Shown: positions 25,218 to 34,229 of the stretch, in pieces
Layout of the letters: each line of letters starts with the position of its first letter
Numbering within the stretch: the first letter of the stretch is position 1
Assembly (NCBI RefSeq): GCF_003353065.1
Contig: NZ_CP027806.1
Location: forward strand, 1,087,001-1,151,000
DNA from: Cyclonatronum proteinivorum
Lineage (GTDB): Bacteria; Bacteroidota; Rhodothermia; Balneolales; Cyclonatronaceae
DNA length: 64,000 bases
Reading direction: 5' to 3'
Position numbers and translations under genes: made by a program
Notes under the pieces: generated by a model
Database searches by the model: none
The model's input: only the letters and a program-made list of their open reading frames with translations
Told to the model about the DNA's origin: nothing

Positions 25218-26558
25218 TTAGCGGATCAGCGCCTTAATTTCATTTGCAATGGCGTCGGCCCGCTCCATGCTGTCGCTCTCGGTGTAAATCCGGATAATCG
25301 GTTCCGTGTTCGATTTGCGGAGATGTGCCCAGCCGTCATCCATCACAATTTTGATACCGTCGGTATCGTCGGGCTCAAGGTGCGCGTAGGCATGCAGCAC
25401 TTTTAGCAGCGCTGCCTCGGCGTTTACATCGCCCAGCTGAATCTTGTTTTTGGAGATATAGTAGTTTGGCAGGCTGTCGCGGTAAGCAGCAGCAGTGAGA
25501 CCGGTATCGGCCAGGTGTTGCAGAACCATCGCAATCCCGACAAGCGCGTCGCGCCCGGCATGCAGCTCCGGCAGAATCACGCCGCCGTTGCCTTCGCCGG
25601 AAATAACAGCGCCTTCCGCGCGCATTTTTTTCACCACATTGATTTCGCCTACGGCCGCACGATGACAGCGCACCCCGTACTTTTCAGCCACAAAGTCGCA
25701 AATCATGGACGACGAGAGATTGGTGCACACATCCCCTTTCCGGTGATTCAGGTAAAAATCGAAGGCCGCAGCCTGTGTGTACTCTTCACCAAACAGGCGT
25801 CCGTTGTTGTCCACAAGGGCGAGACGGTCGGCGTCGGGATCGGTAACGACGCCAAGATCGGCGCCCTTTTCCCGGATCAGATCGCAGATTTCGCCCAAAT
25901 GCTCGGGCAGTGGCTCAGGGTTGTGCGGGAACAGCCCGTCGGGGGTGCAGTGCAGCCGGTGCACCGTTTGTACGCCAAGTCGCTCCAGCAGGTAGGGGAT
26001 ACTTTCTGAACCGGCACCGTTCACGGCGTCAACGGCAACCGTGAAGTTGCGGGCCGCAATTTTGTCTGCGTCGATGTAGGGCAGCGCGAGAATGCTGTCA
26101 ACATGCGTCCTTACGGCCTCGGCGTCTTCCGTTACGGTACCAAGCTGATCCCAGGCCGAATAGCTTATCCCGCTTTCAGCAATCTTCAGCACTTCTGCGC
26201 CTTCGGAAGCGTCCAGAAACTCCGATTTGCTGTTGAGCATTTTCAGCGCGTTCCACTCCGCCGGATTGTGACTCGCCGAGAGAATAATCCCGCCCGCAGC
26301 CTTGTGTTTCAGTACGGCCATCGCAACGGTAGGCGTGGGTACAATGCCGGTTTTGATGACATTGCAGCCTGCCGACTGAAGCGCTGCAACGACAACGCGT
26401 TCACATAATTCGCCGGTAACGCGCGAGTCGCGCCCGACTACGACGGTTCCCCCGCCGGTCCACTGACCAAAAGCAGCGCTGTAGCGCGCCAGGTTTTCAG
26501 GATTCAGATCGGTACCAAAAATACCTCTGATTCCCGAAACGGATACCATAAGTGCCAT
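25218..26558 (-). CDS. glmM: Phosphohexomutase, probably phosphoglucosamine mutase
   Basis: 446 residues. SGIRGIFGTDLNPE is at the N-terminus, the phosphoserine loop is SASHNPAEWNALK with S96, the metal loop is DPDADRLALVD, and the C-terminal phosphate-binding loop is RKSNTEPIIRIYTE. It interconverts hexose-6-phosphate and hexose-1-phosphate. The short form with the SGIRG start is usually annotated GlmM in Bacteroidota, which supplies glucosamine-1-phosphate for peptidoglycan and LPS, but a phosphomannomutase/phosphoglucomutase role is not excluded. It is probably transcribed together with, or upstream of, the SGNH-TPR gene's terminator region. Confidence 0.85.
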   Translation of the reverse strand: MALMVSVSGIRGIFGTDLNPENLARYSAAFGQWTGGGTVVVGRDSRVTGELCERVVVAALQSAGCNVIKTGIVPTPTVAMAVLKHKAAGGIILSASHNPAEWNALKMLNSKSEFLDASEGAEVLKIAESGISYSAWDQLGTVTEDAEAVRTHVDSILALPYIDADKIAARNFTVAVDAVNGAGSESIPYLLERLGVQTVHRLHCTPDGLFPHNPEPLPEHLGEICDLIREKGADLGVVTDPDADRLALVDNNGRLFGEEYTQAAAFDFYLNHRKGDVCTNLSSSMICDFVAEKYGVRCHRAAVGEINVVKKMRAEGAVISGEGNGGVILPELHAGRDALVGIAMVLQHLADTGLTAAAYRDSLPNYYISKNKIQLGDVNAEAALLKVLHAYAHLEPDDTDGIKIVMDDGWAHLRKSNTEPIIRIYTESDSMERADAIANEIKALIR

Positions 26559-26606
26559 AAGTTCTAAAGTTATTGAATGAAGGTGAAATGGGGTGGGATG
26601 GGATGT

Positions 26607-26628
26607 GCTAAGCTCAGCTTAGCTTAGC
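26607..26628 (-). other. Hairpin abutting the SGNH gene stop codon
   Basis: GCTAAGCT and AGCTTAGC form an 8 bp perfect stem with a 6-base loop immediately after the stop codon of the gene at 26629. There is no T tract, so it may stabilise the 3' end or weakly terminate. Confidence 0.5.
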
Positions 26629-28641
26629 TTAATTACGGCTCAAATGCTGATTTAGCTGCCGGCGCCAGGCCTGAGCACCGGGAAAGTTCGGATTGATTTG
26701 TTCCAGTCGTCTCAACATTTCATCGGCCTTTTGAAAATCGCGTTTCAGTCCGTGCGCACCGGAAAGGTTAAACAGGGTTTGTGGATCATTGGGCTCGAGT
26801 GCAAGGGATTTCGTTAACAGGCTGATCCCGCGTTCCAGGTTTCCGGCGTCAACTTCAATGGCGCCCAGCATGCGTGTCGTAAACGCACTTGCTTCGATTT
26901 CAAGCGCATGTTCGAGCAGGGGACGGGCTTCCTCAAAATTATCCAGACCCAGCCAGACCCGCGCGGCAAAAATAAACGGACTGTCGTTGAAGGGCTGCGC
27001 GCGCATCAGGCCGCGATACTCCGCAAGGGCTTCACTAAACCGTCCCTGTTGCTCGTAAATACCCGCCAGCTCAACCTTGCTTTGATCCCAGCGCTGACCC
27101 TCGTTAACAACCATAAAAGCCACGCTGTCGGCTTCCGACGTAAAACGATAATTCCGGGGATATCCCCGCGGATCGCGCTGTTCTACGAAAGGCCAGGCGT
27201 TCATGAGCAGCTTCACGCGGTGCTCTCCAACTCTGTGATCAAACTCGGTAAGCTCCATCCGCTGCACATACTGTTCCCAGCTTTGCAGACGGTCGGTTTG
27301 CAGGTCGATGGAAGGCAGGCCTGCCGCTTTGAATCCTTCCATAAACGTTCGTGCCATCAGGTGAAAGCCCGGAATATTCGGGTGCAGGTGCTCAGTCATT
27401 AGGTTAAAGCCAATCAGCTGATGTGCGCTTTCCCGCTTGAAGGCTTCGTGAACCGGTATGGTGTGCGCATTCGCGAAGCGGGCCGCAGTAGTGCGGATGA
27501 TTTCGTTGAAAGATTCCGGCGCGCGGAACCGCAGGGCGTCAAGCTCTTTGGCTTTCAGGAAGCGCTCAAAAGCCCGTTCAAAATCTCCGGCTTCATACGC
27601 CTGTTGTGCTTCTGCAAACACCACATCCGCACGGGGGTGCGCGTCTGTTTCAACAGACAAAAAGGGATGATGATCCTTAAGATTGCTTGTCAGGGTGCCG
27701 ATGAAGACCGGCACATTGGCGCGTTCAAGGCGTCGCATAATAGCGTTGAGATTGCTTTCAAACTGAAGCCGCCCCAATTCATACAGCTCGCTGTCGAGCG
27801 GAATCAGCTGTTCGCCCACCATTCGCTGCATGAGCGTGCCGCTGCCCGCTGCACCTGATCCCGAAGCGAAAACCCCGCTCAGGCGCACAATGCCATCCCG
27901 CAGCAGCATGAAGGTGCGAAAACGCTGCAGCCGCAGGTACGCGCGCACAAATCCCGGAAAGGCGCCAAAAGTCTCGGATGAAGCAACCCCAAGCGCGCCG
28001 TAATACTCGTTATGCCCCGCATAAATCAGAATCGCGTCAGGCTTATAATTCAGCAGCTCCGGAATCTGATCATAAATGGAGTAGCTGTTGATGGCTGATG
28101 TTGCCACGTTTACGACTTCAACATGCCGGTCAGGCGCCATATCCTGCAGCATGTCGCGGAAAGAACGGCTGAAGCTTCCGTTGAAGCCGTAGGGATAGCC
28201 GTTCGCGGTAGAGCCGCCAAGCACAAAAACCCGGAAGCCGTTCTCAGGCTTTTGGGTCAGGAAAACATCATCTGCAGGACTCGGAAGGGTTGCCGTGCGG
28301 AAAAAATAGCGGCCCGTAAAATTCGGGTTGGGCACTGCATAGCGGCCTTCCAGCGACTGCGGATACACAAACAGGGATAGGTCACCCCGGTAGTTGCCCA
28401 TGCGCAGACCCGCTTCAAGCAGTACAAAAAACAGCAGCGGAATGGCGAGCATAATGCTGTAAAACAGAATTTTACGGCTGCCTGCCGGACCAGAAGACGC
28501 AACACCTTCTTTCTCATTGAGCTGTGCGAGATACGTTCGTACTTCGCTTTCATCCATTTTGAGATCAGCGGCAATACGCCCCGCCGGTTTGGTGCCGGCG
28601 TGTTTTTGAATGTAGCGTTTCTGTTTGGTGGTCAGGGCCAT
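26629..28641 (-). CDS. Membrane-anchored SGNH hydrolase with N-terminal HTH-like segment and C-terminal TPRs
   Basis: 670 residues. Residues 1-46 resemble a small helix-turn-helix (KPAGRIAADLKMDESEVRTYL). Residues 57-78 form one membrane helix. An SGNH/GDSL-like domain follows with Ser144 in VLGGSTANGYPYG, the Asn block IYAGHNEYYG and a His block EHLHPN. The last 200 residues contain TPR repeats (LAEYRGLMRAQPFNDS..., LALEPNDPQTLFNLSGAHG). It is probably a periplasmic esterase or acyltransferase anchored in the inner membrane, with the HTH-like segment in the cytoplasm. The starting ATG lies 11 bp after the stop codon of the adenosyltransferase gene, so the two are likely one operon. No substrate can be proposed. 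Confidence 0.8.
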   Translation of the reverse strand: MALTTKQKRYIQKHAGTKPAGRIAADLKMDESEVRTYLAQLNEKEGVASSGPAGSRKILFYSIMLAIPLLFFVLLEAGLRMGNYRGDLSLFVYPQSLEGRYAVPNPNFTGRYFFRTATLPSPADDVFLTQKPENGFRVFVLGGSTANGYPYGFNGSFSRSFRDMLQDMAPDRHVEVVNVATSAINSYSIYDQIPELLNYKPDAILIYAGHNEYYGALGVASSETFGAFPGFVRAYLRLQRFRTFMLLRDGIVRLSGVFASGSGAAGSGTLMQRMVGEQLIPLDSELYELGRLQFESNLNAIMRRLERANVPVFIGTLTSNLKDHHPFLSVETDAHPRADVVFAEAQQAYEAGDFERAFERFLKAKELDALRFRAPESFNEIIRTTAARFANAHTIPVHEAFKRESAHQLIGFNLMTEHLHPNIPGFHLMARTFMEGFKAAGLPSIDLQTDRLQSWEQYVQRMELTEFDHRVGEHRVKLLMNAWPFVEQRDPRGYPRNYRFTSEADSVAFMVVNEGQRWDQSKVELAGIYEQQGRFSEALAEYRGLMRAQPFNDSPFIFAARVWLGLDNFEEARPLLEHALEIEASAFTTRMLGAIEVDAGNLERGISLLTKSLALEPNDPQTLFNLSGAHGLKRDFQKADEMLRRLEQINPNFPGAQAWRRQLNQHLSRN

Positions 28642-28652
28642 AAGGGTGCAGC

Positions 28653-29195
28653 TTAGCGGGCAATCCAGCGGGTTTCGGGAATGTTGGACCGCTCATTTTC
28701 GAGCCGCGCCATCACAAATAAGAGATCAGAAAGACGGTTCAGATAGATGATGACATCTTCCGAAATATCTTCGCTTTGGCGGGCTTCAATGCAGATACGC
28801 TCAGCCCTGCGGCACACGGTCCGGGCGATATGTAGTGCTGAAGCCGACTGTGTGCCTGTTGGAAGCAGAAAGTTGGTCAGGGGAGCAAGCTCAGCGGAAA
28901 CTTCATCGATGAAGCTTTCGAGTTGCTCGAAGTGCGTTTGGCCAATCCGCGCAATTTTGGCTTGCTTGGTAGGTGGTGTTGCAAGGTCGGCACCCAGAAC
29001 AAACAGATCGTTTTGCAGCTGAACAGCGATGGTTTCATTTTGATCCGTGAGCCCGAAACTGCGGGCGAGCCCTATAAAGGAGTTCAGCTCATCAGCTGTT
29101 CCGTAGGTCTCAATTCTAATGTTTGTTTTTTTGACGCGCTGACCGCCAAACAGCGAAGTTTCGCCTTTATCGCCGGTTTTGGTATAGATTTTCAT
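28653..29195 (-). CDS. Cob(I)yrinic acid a,c-diamide adenosyltransferase (PduO type)
   Basis: 180 residues from the ATG at 29195. The open frame continues to 29285, but the family start is MKIYTKTGDKGETSLFGG. Other conserved blocks are ETYGTADELNSFIG and ARTVCRRAERICIEA with the cob(I)alamin/ATP-binding Arg residues. The enzyme transfers the 5'-deoxyadenosyl group of ATP to cobalamin, implying use of adenosylcobalamin enzymes elsewhere in the genome. No other B12 genes are in the window. Confidence 0.92.
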   Translation of the reverse strand: MKIYTKTGDKGETSLFGGQRVKKTNIRIETYGTADELNSFIGLARSFGLTDQNETIAVQLQNDLFVLGADLATPPTKQAKIARIGQTHFEQLESFIDEVSAELAPLTNFLLPTGTQSASALHIARTVCRRAERICIEARQSEDISEDVIIYLNRLSDLLFVMARLENERSNIPETRWIAR

Positions 29196-29354
29196 GGATG
29201 ATTCGCTGCCTGAGTCAATTTTGGTTAAGAATATAAAATTAGGAGAATGCGCAGGTAAAACCAACTTGATTACGCCCGCATTCATCAGCAGGCAACTTTG
29301 GCATGGCAGGGGAGTAGGGAAATCGAAGGGTGCACACTATATCTGTGAATATGA

Positions 29355-29990
29355 CTAAAGCGGGCTGGTGATCAGCACCCCGCCTTTTGACTTACAGCTT
29401 ATGCCGAGATAGCTGAGTTTCTGAAGGGCGTCGGTCAGGGAGTCCGCAGCCTGCGTGTTAACGTGCACGGTGTAGCGCACGTCTTCGGTGTAAACGGCGT
29501 CGGCAATGTGTGCATCAGCCCTTTCGAGCAGGTAGTCCACCTGTTTTTTGTGCGGGTAGCCGCAGCAGATTTCTATCTGTAAGCCGGGCTGAACGCGCAG
29601 TATCCGGGCTTCATCAAGACAAAGCGCTGCACTGCGGCTGTAGGCGTCGATCAGACCCGGTTTTCCAAGCTTGGTGCCGCCATAGTAGCGTACCACAATC
29701 AGGCCGCAGTTGATCAGCTTACGGGACCGCAGTTCATTCAGAATCGGCAGTCCTGCAGTGCCTGAAGGCTCGCCGTCATCCTGTGAAAACTCTTCGGGTT
29801 GGTGCGGATTTATGCGCCAGGCATAGCAGTGATGGGTCGCGCTATGGTGTGCGCGCTTAATTTCGGCGAGCTGTTCCGAGAACGCATCCGCATGCGTGCA
29901 AGCTACAGCAAAGGCCAAAAATTTGGAGCCCAGAATGCGGTAATCTGCAGTCGGATTGCCGGAAATAGTTTTGAAGTCGGTTGGTTGCAT
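29355..29990 (-). CDS. yigZ: YigZ/IMPACT family protein (UPF0029)
   Basis: 211 residues with the IMPACT N-terminal core: GSKFLAFAVACTHADAF, HHCYAWRI, SQDDGEPSGTAGLPIL and VVRYYGGTKLGKPGLIDAY. A C-terminal ferredoxin-like domain (LQIEICCGYPHKKQVDYLL) follows. The cellular role is not firmly known; eukaryotic IMPACT regulates Gcn2 signalling. It is a single gene with about 160 bp to the adenosyltransferase. Confidence 0.92.
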   Translation of the reverse strand: MQPTDFKTISGNPTADYRILGSKFLAFAVACTHADAFSEQLAEIKRAHHSATHHCYAWRINPHQPEEFSQDDGEPSGTAGLPILNELRSRKLINCGLIVVRYYGGTKLGKPGLIDAYSRSAALCLDEARILRVQPGLQIEICCGYPHKKQVDYLLERADAHIADAVYTEDVRYTVHVNTQAADSLTDALQKLSYLGISCKSKGGVLITSPL

Positions 29991-30172
29991 AGCGTGTTAA
30001 ATTAGCGAATATTCGCTTAATTATTGGTACGGAATGATTTACGAACAACAGCCAAACAGCGGGATTTCGTAGGTTTAGCATGCGTTAAAAAGTGCAGGAA
30101 AAATATGCGCAAGGGCGCATGAAGCCCTGATTTGTATTATATTGAGCCATGCGGTAAACTCATTTCGCATAG

Positions 30173-30260
30173 TTGTATTAGATTATTCAGAAGGGATACA
30201 AATTAGCAATCCCCTCATAAACCTAAGCATAATCTAATACGATTGTTTATATTAGATTAT
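30173..30260 (+). promoter_or_regulatory. ATTAGATTAT repeat array upstream of sdhCAB
   Basis: The 10-mer ATTAGATTAT occurs at 30177-30186, inverted as ATAATCTAAT at 30229-30238, and directly again at 30251-30260. The first two copies extend to a perfect 12 bp inverted repeat (GTATTAGATTAT/ATAATCTAATAC). Centre spacings are 52 and 22 bp, close to whole helical turns. It is a good candidate for a regulator-binding array controlling succinate dehydrogenase, or a leader hairpin. Confidence 0.6.
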
Positions 30261-30301
30261 CTCAAAAACTGAAACTCACGAACAAAAGCAAGTATTAGCC
30301 G

Positions 30302-31003
30302 ATGGCCTCATTTAGCAATTTGCTCCAAACTACGGTAGGCCGGAAAATCCTGACAGGGGTTACCGGTATCTTCCTGACCTTATTTTTAGTGGCTCACCTT
30401 GCAGGTAACCTGAGCCTTTTCGCCGGCGACGGCGGTGAAGCGTTTAATCTGTACGCTGTTTTCCTGCATGATTTAGGCCCCCTTCTGTGGATCGCTGAAA
30501 TCATCCTCATCATCCTTTTTGCCCTGCACGCCTACTTAGGTATCAAAATCTATCTCGGCAAAAAGAAAGCACGTCCGGTAGATTACAGCTACTACAAGTC
30601 ACAAGGCGGCCCGAGTAAGCAGAACCTGGCATCCAAAACCATGCTGATTTCCGGTTCCGTCATTCTCCTTTTTGTGATTCTGCATGTGCTGCACTTTAAA
30701 TACAACTTTTTCATGCCCCAAATGACGGTTGCAAACCCGGGCGGCGGTGAAATGATTGACCTTGCCGGGCATGTGGAACAAGCATTCCTCAATCCGTGGA
30801 TTACCCTGGCCTATACGGCCGTAATGCTGTTAATTGGCGTACACCTTAAGCATGGTGTATGGAGTGCCTTTATTTCGCTTGGTGCCAAAAATCCCAAGCT
30901 CGTACCCTTACTCTACACGGTAGGCGGAATTGTAGCAGCCTTACTCGCTGTTGGTTTTCTAATCATCCCAGTGTTCATATTCTTTAACGGAGGATTATTA
31001 TAA
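30302..31003 (+). CDS. sdhC: Succinate dehydrogenase cytochrome b subunit
   Basis: 233 residues with five predicted membrane helices, as in the di-heme B-type/W. succinogenes family that reduces menaquinone. Candidate heme ligands are H32 in LVAHLAGN, His in [16 protein letters not shown] and GVHLKHGVW. It anchors SdhAB to the inner membrane. First gene of sdhCAB; its stop codon overlaps the sdhA start in TAATG. Confidence 0.93.
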   Translation: MASFSNLLQTTVGRKILTGVTGIFLTLFLVAHLAGNLSLFAGDGGEAFNLYAVFLHDLGPLLWIAEIILIILFALHAYLGIKIYLGKKKARPVDYSYYKSQGGPSKQNLASKTMLISGSVILLFVILHVLHFKYNFFMPQMTVANPGGGEMIDLAGHVEQAFLNPWITLAYTAVMLLIGVHLKHGVWSAFISLGAKNPKLVPLLYTVGGIVAALLAVGFLIIPVFIFFNGGLL

Positions 31004-32943
31004 TGGAAGTTGCATCAAAACAATCAACCTTCAAGTGGGATTCTAAAATCCCGACCGGTCCGCTTGTAGACAAGTGGAAAACGCATAAAAACAACATCAA
31101 ACTTGTTAATCCGAGCAACAAGCGGAAGTACAATATTATAGTAGTAGGTACCGGTCTTGCAGGTGCATCCGCTGCAGCTTCTCTTGGTGAACTGGGCTAC
31201 AACGTAAAAGCTTTTTGTATTCAGGATTCTGCCCGCCGTGCACACAGTATCGCAGCACAGGGCGGTATCAACGCAGCCAAGAACTACGCCAACGACGGCG
31301 ACAGCATCTGGCGCCTTTTCTATGATACCATTAAAGGGGGCGACTACCGTGCCCGCGAAGCAAATGTGTACCGCCTCGCTGAAGTAAGCAACAGCATTAT
31401 CGATCAGTGCGTCGCACAGGGGGTACCTTTCGCCCGCGATTACGGCGGAATGCTCGTGAACCGTTCCTTCGGTGGCGCACAGCTTTCCCGTACCTTCTAC
31501 GCCCGCGGTCAAACCGGGCAGCAGCTCCTTCTCGGTGCCTATAGCGCGCTGATGAAAACCATCAAGAGCGGCAAAGTGAAGATGTACACCCGCGAAGAAA
31601 TGCTCGATCTCGTAACGGTTGACGGCGTTTCTAAAGGGATCATCAGCCGTAATCTCGTAACCGGTAAAATTAACCGGCACGCAGCCGACGCGGTGCTCCT
31701 CTGTACCGGCGGCTACGGCAACGTTTTCTATCTCTCCACCAATGCCAAAAACTCCAACGTAACCGCAGCTTGGCGCTGTTACCGCAAAGGCGCGCTGTTC
31801 GGAAACCCAAGCTTCACACAAATTCACCCAACCTGTATCCCGGTTTCCGGTGAATATCAGTCCAAGCTCACCCTCATGAGTGAGTCGCTCCGTAACGACG
31901 GACGCGTGTGGGTGCCCAAGGCCAAAAACGACAAGCGTCACCCGAACGACATTCCCGAAGACGAGCGCGATTATTACCTCGAACGCATCTATCCGAGTTT
32001 CGGTAACCTTGTACCGCGCGACGTAGCTTCGAGAAACGCCAAAAACGTTTGTGATGAAGGCCGCGGCGTAGGTACAAGCGGACTCGCTGTTTATCTCGAT
32101 TTCCGCGACGCCATCAAGCGCGACAGCGAGCAGGCTATCCGCGAGCGCTACGGAAACCTCTTCGAAATGTATGAGAAAATCACCGATGAAAACCCCTACG
32201 AAGTGCCCATGCGGATTTACCCCGCCGTGCACTACACCATGGGCGGCCTGTGGGTAGATTACAACCTCATGACAACCGTACCCGGCTTGTTCGCCCTCGG
32301 CGAAGCCAACTTCTCTGATCACGGTGCCAACCGTCTCGGTGCAAGCGCGCTCATGCAGGGCCTTGCCGACGGTTACTTTGTAATCCCTTACACCGTAGGC
32401 GATTACCTCGCAGGCATCACCCCCGGCGATGTTACGACCGATCACGAAGCCTTCGAAAAAACCGAAAAAGCGATTGTAGCTGAAATCGACAAGCTCCTGA
32501 GCATCAAAGGCAGCAAAACCATCCTTGATTTCCACAGGCAGCTCGGTAAAATCATGTGGGATAAGGTCGGCATGTCGCGCGATGAGCAAGGCCTCAAAGA
32601 AGCTATTGCCGAAATCAGCGCGCTGCGCAAAGAATTCTGGTCAGATGTTTTCGTACCCGGCGAGCCGGCTACCTACAATAAATACCTCGAATACGCCATG
32701 CGCGTAGCCGATTTCATCGAACTTGGTGAACTTATGGCCCGCGATGCTCTCGAGCGCCCCGAATCCTGCGGCGGTCACTTCCGCGAAGAATCCAAAACAC
32801 CGGAAGGCGAAGCCAAGCGCGACGACGAGAACTATGCCTACGTTTCCGCCTGGGAATTCACCGGCGTGGATACACCGCCCGTTCACCACAAAGAGCCCCT
32901 GGTGTTCGAAAATGTCAAACTCACACAGCGTAGCTACAAATAA
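31003..32943 (+). CDS. sdhA: Succinate dehydrogenase flavoprotein subunit
   Basis: 646 residues. The Rossmann motif is [19 protein letters not shown], the FAD-linking His81 is in [13 protein letters not shown], and active-site segments PAVHYTMGG and [13 protein letters not shown] are present. It oxidises succinate to fumarate (or the reverse) and passes electrons to SdhB. The start is set by GGAGGA 8-13 bp upstream and a 1-base overlap with sdhC. Length matches the B-type subfamily typical of Bacteroidota. Confidence 0.96.
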   Translation: MEVASKQSTFKWDSKIPTGPLVDKWKTHKNNIKLVNPSNKRKYNIIVVGTGLAGASAAASLGELGYNVKAFCIQDSARRAHSIAAQGGINAAKNYANDGDSIWRLFYDTIKGGDYRAREANVYRLAEVSNSIIDQCVAQGVPFARDYGGMLVNRSFGGAQLSRTFYARGQTGQQLLLGAYSALMKTIKSGKVKMYTREEMLDLVTVDGVSKGIISRNLVTGKINRHAADAVLLCTGGYGNVFYLSTNAKNSNVTAAWRCYRKGALFGNPSFTQIHPTCIPVSGEYQSKLTLMSESLRNDGRVWVPKAKNDKRHPNDIPEDERDYYLERIYPSFGNLVPRDVASRNAKNVCDEGRGVGTSGLAVYLDFRDAIKRDSEQAIRERYGNLFEMYEKITDENPYEVPMRIYPAVHYTMGGLWVDYNLMTTVPGLFALGEANFSDHGANRLGASALMQGLADGYFVIPYTVGDYLAGITPGDVTTDHEAFEKTEKAIVAEIDKLLSIKGSKTILDFHRQLGKIMWDKVGMSRDEQGLKEAIAEISALRKEFWSDVFVPGEPATYNKYLEYAMRVADFIELGELMARDALERPESCGGHFREESKTPEGEAKRDDENYAYVSAWEFTGVDTPPVHHKEPLVFENVKLTQRSYK

Positions 32944-32964
32944 GAAACCGGAAGAAATTTAATT

Positions 32965-33720
32965 ATGAGCACAAACGACCTGATAACCGTACACCTCAAA
33001 GTATGGCGCCAAAACGGCCCGAATGACAAAGGCCACTTTGAAGATTACACCCTCAAAGACATCACCACGCACATGTCCTTCCTGGAAATGCTCGACGTAC
33101 TGAACGAGAATCTCATGAAGGAAAAAAAAGAGCCGGTTGAGTTTGATCACGACTGTCGTGAAGGCATCTGCGGTTCCTGTAACCTTGTTATCAACGGCAT
33201 CCCTCACGGACCCGAAATGCGCACCGCAGCCTGTCAGCTGCACATGCGTCACTTCAAAGATAACGAAACCATCACCATCGAACCCTGGCGCGCAACCGCT
33301 TTCCCGGTCATCAAAGACCTCGTGGTTGACCGCAACGCCTTCGACCGCATCATGGAAGCCGGTGGCTACGTCACCATGGCTACCGGAAATGCACCCGACG
33401 CCAACGCGGTGCCCATTCCCAAAGTCGAAGCCGACAGCGCTATGGACTACGCCGTATGTATCGGCTGTGGTGCCTGCGTAGCAGCCTGCCCGAACTCCTC
33501 AGCTTCCCTGTTCACCGGCGCGAAAATCGCACAGTTTGCCAAGCTGCCCCAAGGCGGACCTGAGCGCAAGCAGCGCGTAATCGCAATGGTAGAACAAATG
33601 GAAAAAGAAGGCTTCGGCGATTGCTCCAACTATGCAGAATGCGAAGCCGTCTGCCCGGTAGGCATCTCCATCAGCGCCATTGCAACCATGCGCACCGAAT
33701 ACGTGAAAGCCCTCTTCTAA
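32965..33720 (+). CDS. sdhB: Succinate dehydrogenase iron-sulfur subunit
   Basis: 251 residues. The [2Fe-2S] ligands are C64, C69, C72 and C90; the second cluster is C165-x2-C168-x2-C171-x3-C175; the third has C220, C226 and C230. All cluster cysteines are present. It transfers electrons from SdhA to the heme/menaquinone site of SdhC. It follows sdhA by 21 bp and is followed by a terminator, closing the operon. Confidence 0.96.
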   Translation: MSTNDLITVHLKVWRQNGPNDKGHFEDYTLKDITTHMSFLEMLDVLNENLMKEKKEPVEFDHDCREGICGSCNLVINGIPHGPEMRTAACQLHMRHFKDNETITIEPWRATAFPVIKDLVVDRNAFDRIMEAGGYVTMATGNAPDANAVPIPKVEADSAMDYAVCIGCGACVAACPNSSASLFTGAKIAQFAKLPQGGPERKQRVIAMVEQMEKEGFGDCSNYAECEAVCPVGISISAIATMRTEYVKALF

Positions 33721-33744
33721 GCATTCACGCGATACCCCAAATAC

Positions 33745-33779
33745 GAAAAAGGTCGTGCCCCCAAGGCATGACCTTTTTC
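33745..33779 (+). terminator. Rho-independent terminator of sdhCAB
   Basis: AAAAAGGTCGTGCC and GGCATGACCTTTTT form a nearly perfect stem with one G-T pair, and the T run follows. It begins 25 bp after the sdhB stop codon. Confidence 0.9.
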
Positions 33780-33867
33780 ACTTTATGCCAAACCCGAAGC
33801 TGCCCCTGGCAGTACCATGGCCCGGCTCCGAGCCCTGCAACCGGCCTGACGGGCTTTCGGGCCTGTG

Positions 33868-33951
33868 TTTTTTTGGGGAAAATCCCGTGAACATCAGGGG
33901 CGCCGTGGCAGATTGTGAGCTCCCCAGTCAAAGATAGGTCCCTTGCTTTTT
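33868..33951 (-). repeat. Dispersed 84-89 bp intergenic repeat, copy D (inverted)
   Basis: On the minus strand it begins AAAAAGCAAGGGACCTATC and ends CCTGATGTTCACGGGATTTTC followed by CCCAAAAAAA. Middle sequence unlike A except for a shared CCACG. Confidence 0.85.
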
Positions 33952-33970
33952 GATTCTCGTATCCGATGAT

Positions 33971-34136
33971 TCAGCTTCAACGCCGCCAGCGGGGAAATTT
34001 CACTTCGTGGGAATCGCTACGCTCGGTGCGCAGTCTTTACACCACACTCAAATTTGGGCTACCGGTGTTTTTCGCTAAGTCAAATTTAAATTTTCACTTA
34101 GCAAATAAACCCTGTTTAGTTGTGAATAATGCGGGC
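33971..34136 (-). mobile_element. Inverted half copy of the MITE-like element
   Basis: The reverse complement matches 24895-25060 closely, from GCCCGCATTATTCACAAC through CCGGTAGCCCAAATTTGAG to GGCGGCGTTGAAGCTGAA, where the match stops inside the palindrome. The right inverted-repeat terminus is missing, so this copy is truncated or internally deleted. Confidence 0.75.
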
Positions 34137-34229
34137 TATATTGGTTGCTCAGATGAACTAACCCGGAAAACCCTCCTGCCCCATTCCGCAAAATTTTCAA
34201 CGCCTTAGTCCGCCCTCCGCTACCTCCTG

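Larger units (their letters stand above)
33721..34229. other. Repeat-rich spacer between sdhB and the LuxE-like gene
   Basis: It contains the sdh terminator (33745-33779), inverted repeat copy D (33868-33951) and an inverted half copy of the MITE-like element (33971-34136). No gene was seen. Confidence 0.75.

Noticed and set aside
31024-32589. 521-residue minus-strand open frame across sdhA
   Set aside because: It lies entirely antisense to sdhA, which has all flavoprotein motifs; the antisense translation has no domain.
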